A stretch of DNA of 64,000 nucleotides from Pseudomonadota bacterium (GTDB lineage: Bacteria; Pseudomonadota; Alphaproteobacteria; Puniceispirillales; Puniceispirillaceae). Each line of letters starts with the position of its first letter. The first letter of the stretch is position 1. The stretch spans positions 62,001 through 126,000 of the forward strand of contig JAQCEA010000001.1 of the NCBI GenBank assembly GCA_027620495.1, read 5' to 3'. Shown here piece after piece: positions 63,031 through 64,000 of the stretch. The position numbers and the translations under genes were made by a program. The notes beneath the pieces are model-generated. The model saw nothing but the letters and a program-made list of their open reading frames with translations. It was not told where the DNA came from and did not search any database.

Positions 63031-64000
63031 ATGAAACAGATACAAAGAAACGGCGCGGCCACACATCATCATACATCTGAGCCAAACGCAGCTGGGCCAG
63101 ACGCCCCGGTATCAATTGCCCCAGAATCAATTGCCCCAGAATCAATTGCTACGGTATCAATTGCCGAATCTAGCCGCGTATGGGCAAAAATCGGGCTGTT
63201 ATCTTTTGGCGGGCCAGCCGCACAAATTGCCCTTATGCACCGCGAAATTGTGGCACAAAGAGGCTGGCTCAGCGAACAGCAATTCACCAACGCGCTCAGC
63301 TTTTGTATGTTGTTGCCGGGGCCAGAAGCGATGCAGCTCGCGACCTATTCTGGCTGGCGGCTTCATGGGGTGCGCGGTGGGTTGCTGGCTGGCGGATTAT
63401 TTATTCTGCCGGGCGCGCTGGTAATGCTGGCACTTGCGATTGGCTATGTTTATTTTGGCACGATCGGCTGGGTCGAATCGTTGTTTACCGGACTCAAAGC
63501 TGGGATCGCTGTTATTGTTTTACAAGCCTTGATCAAGCTGGCGAAACGCGGGCTGACACATTTTATGGATTGGCTGATTGCTATCGCCGGATTTGTTGGC
63601 ATTTTCTTTGCCAATGTGCCATTTCCGCTGATCATTGCCAGTGCCGCGCTTTATGGATTTTTTGCAAGCCATCCATCAAATGACCAGCGGTCAGATATCC
63701 CCCTTCCCGATGCGCGCACCAGTTGTCTAACGCTGATGCAATGGATGGCATTATGGTGGGTTCCCATTTTTGTCATTGATCTACTTGTTGGCGATGACCA
63801 GCTGGCCGCCATTGGCTATTTTTTCAGCCAACTTGCTGTTGTCACATTTGGCGGGGCCTATGCGGTGCTCGCCTATATGGCTCAAGACGTGGTTGGCCAT
63901 CTCGGCTGGTTACAGCCCGGCACAATGATGGACGGTCTTGGCCTTGCCGAATCAACCCCGGGGCCACTTATTCTGGTGACCGAATTTGTTGGGTTTATCA
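63031..64000 (+). CDS. chrA: Chromate transporter ChrA (3'-truncated by window edge)
   Basis: Inner-membrane anion exporter of the CHR family; the best-known members export chromate, others have unknown anions. The frame is open from ATG 63031 to the window end (323 codons). CHR domain 1: KIGLLSFGGPAAQIALMHREIVAQRGW, followed by PGPEAMQLATYSGWRLHG and hydrophobic segments. Domain 2 begins in YFFSQLAVVTFGGAYAVLAYMAQDVV, with STPGPLI at the end, so it is the two-domain long form. The N-terminal 50 residues are a polar cytosolic extension containing the repeat SIAPE-SIAPE. The ribosome site is weak. The C-terminus and function are not visible here. Confidence 0.9.
   Translation, partial: MKQIQRNGAATHHHTSEPNAAGPDAPVSIAPESIAPESIATVSIAESSRVWAKIGLLSFGGPAAQIALMHREIVAQRGWLSEQQFTNALSFCMLLPGPEAMQLATYSGWRLHGVRGGLLAGGLFILPGALVMLALAIGYVYFGTIGWVESLFTGLKAGIAVIVLQALIKLAKRGLTHFMDWLIAIAGFVGIFFANVPFPLIIASAALYGFFASHPSNDQRSDIPLPDARTSCLTLMQWMALWWVPIFVIDLLVGDDQLAAIGYFFSQLAVVTFGGAYAVLAYMAQDVVGHLGWLQPGTMMDGLGLAESTPGPLILVTEFVGFI
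63111..63165 (+). repeat. 15-bp tandem repeat, about 3.7 copies, in chrA
   Basis: Unit ATCAATTGCCCCAGA at 63111-63125 and 63126-63140 (identical), a variant at 63141-63155 and a 10-bp partial at 63156-63165. In frame with chrA it encodes Ser-Ile-Ala-Pro-Glu and variants in the cytosolic N-terminus. Confidence 0.9.

Noticed and set aside
1-64000. CRISPR arrays, tRNA/rRNA genes, insertion sequences, prophage
   Set aside because: No array of spaced direct repeats, no tRNA cloverleaf recognised in the gaps, and no transposase or integrase frame; the short repeats present are tandem and without spacers.

Overview
The window looks like chromosomal DNA of a marine-type alphaproteobacterium, and a SAR116 (Puniceispirillum)-like lineage is my best guess. 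The reasons are: moderate GC; the aat / DUF2155 / mlaD / NDUFA12 block; paired ClpS-ClpA; CarD; DUF1491 and DUF1674 genes; a LexA box of the alphaproteobacterial GTTC-N7-GTTC type; a perfect CtrA-type TTAA-N7-TTAAC site; and a large set of genes for methylated-amine catabolism. No rRNA gene is present and I recognised no tRNA gene, CRISPR array, insertion sequence, integrase or phage gene. The window is densely packed core chromosome and starts inside accC and ends inside a chrA-type gene.

Layout. 1-2.6 kb: end of accC, then aat, DUF2155, mlaD and an NDUFA12-like gene. 3-8.7 kb: B12-dependent ribonucleotide reductase, a RidA-family gene and a DUF482/GNAT gene. 8.7-13.4 kb: clpA-clpS, a D,D-carboxypeptidase with SPOR domain, and a GFA-family gene. 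13.5-19.4 kb: the SOS mutagenesis cassette imuA-imuB-dnaE2 with a LexA box. 19.5-30.6 kb: an M20 amidohydrolase, the sarcosine oxidase operon soxB-D-A-G, and on the opposite strand a dimethylglycine dehydrogenase-like gene with an MttB-family methyltransferase. 30.7-39.9 kb: housekeeping genes (pdxH, fabI-aroC, xre, xseB-ispA-dxs-tlyA, pip, carD). 40.1-45.4 kb: fdxA, a TerB-like gene, an S4 protein, a SUV3-like helicase, and a DNA methyltransferase interrupted by an in-frame amber codon. 45.4-50.6 kb: acnA and ccmABCD, including a ccmD of only 59 codons. 50.6-56.5 kb: a corrinoid/folate methyl-transfer operon. 56.6-64 kb: yciB, dusA, an FKBP-rhodanese fusion, DUF1491, an SdhAF4-like gene, rsmB, a heparinase II/III-like gene and the start of chrA.

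How the genes fit together. The most interesting theme is split across two places. At 26.5-30.6 kb an MttB-family methyltransferase without pyrrolysine sits in an operon with a dimethylglycine dehydrogenase-like flavoprotein, next to sarcosine oxidase. At 50.6-56.5 kb are the matching corrinoid protein, a pterin-dependent corrinoid methyltransferase, a methylenetetrahydrofolate reductase, an ATP-dependent corrinoid reactivase (RACE) and two poorly understood genes (DUF1638 and a 'virulence factor' family protein). Together they would suffice on paper to take glycine betaine, or a similar quaternary amine, through dimethylglycine and sarcosine to glycine, with all three methyl groups passed to tetrahydrofolate. 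The substrate is inference.

A second theme is tandem repetition. Four genes (clpS, imuA, imuB, chrA) carry in-frame 15-bp minisatellites coding five-residue units. dacA has an 18-bp duplication, and two intergenic regions carry 11-bp and 23-bp tandem repeats.
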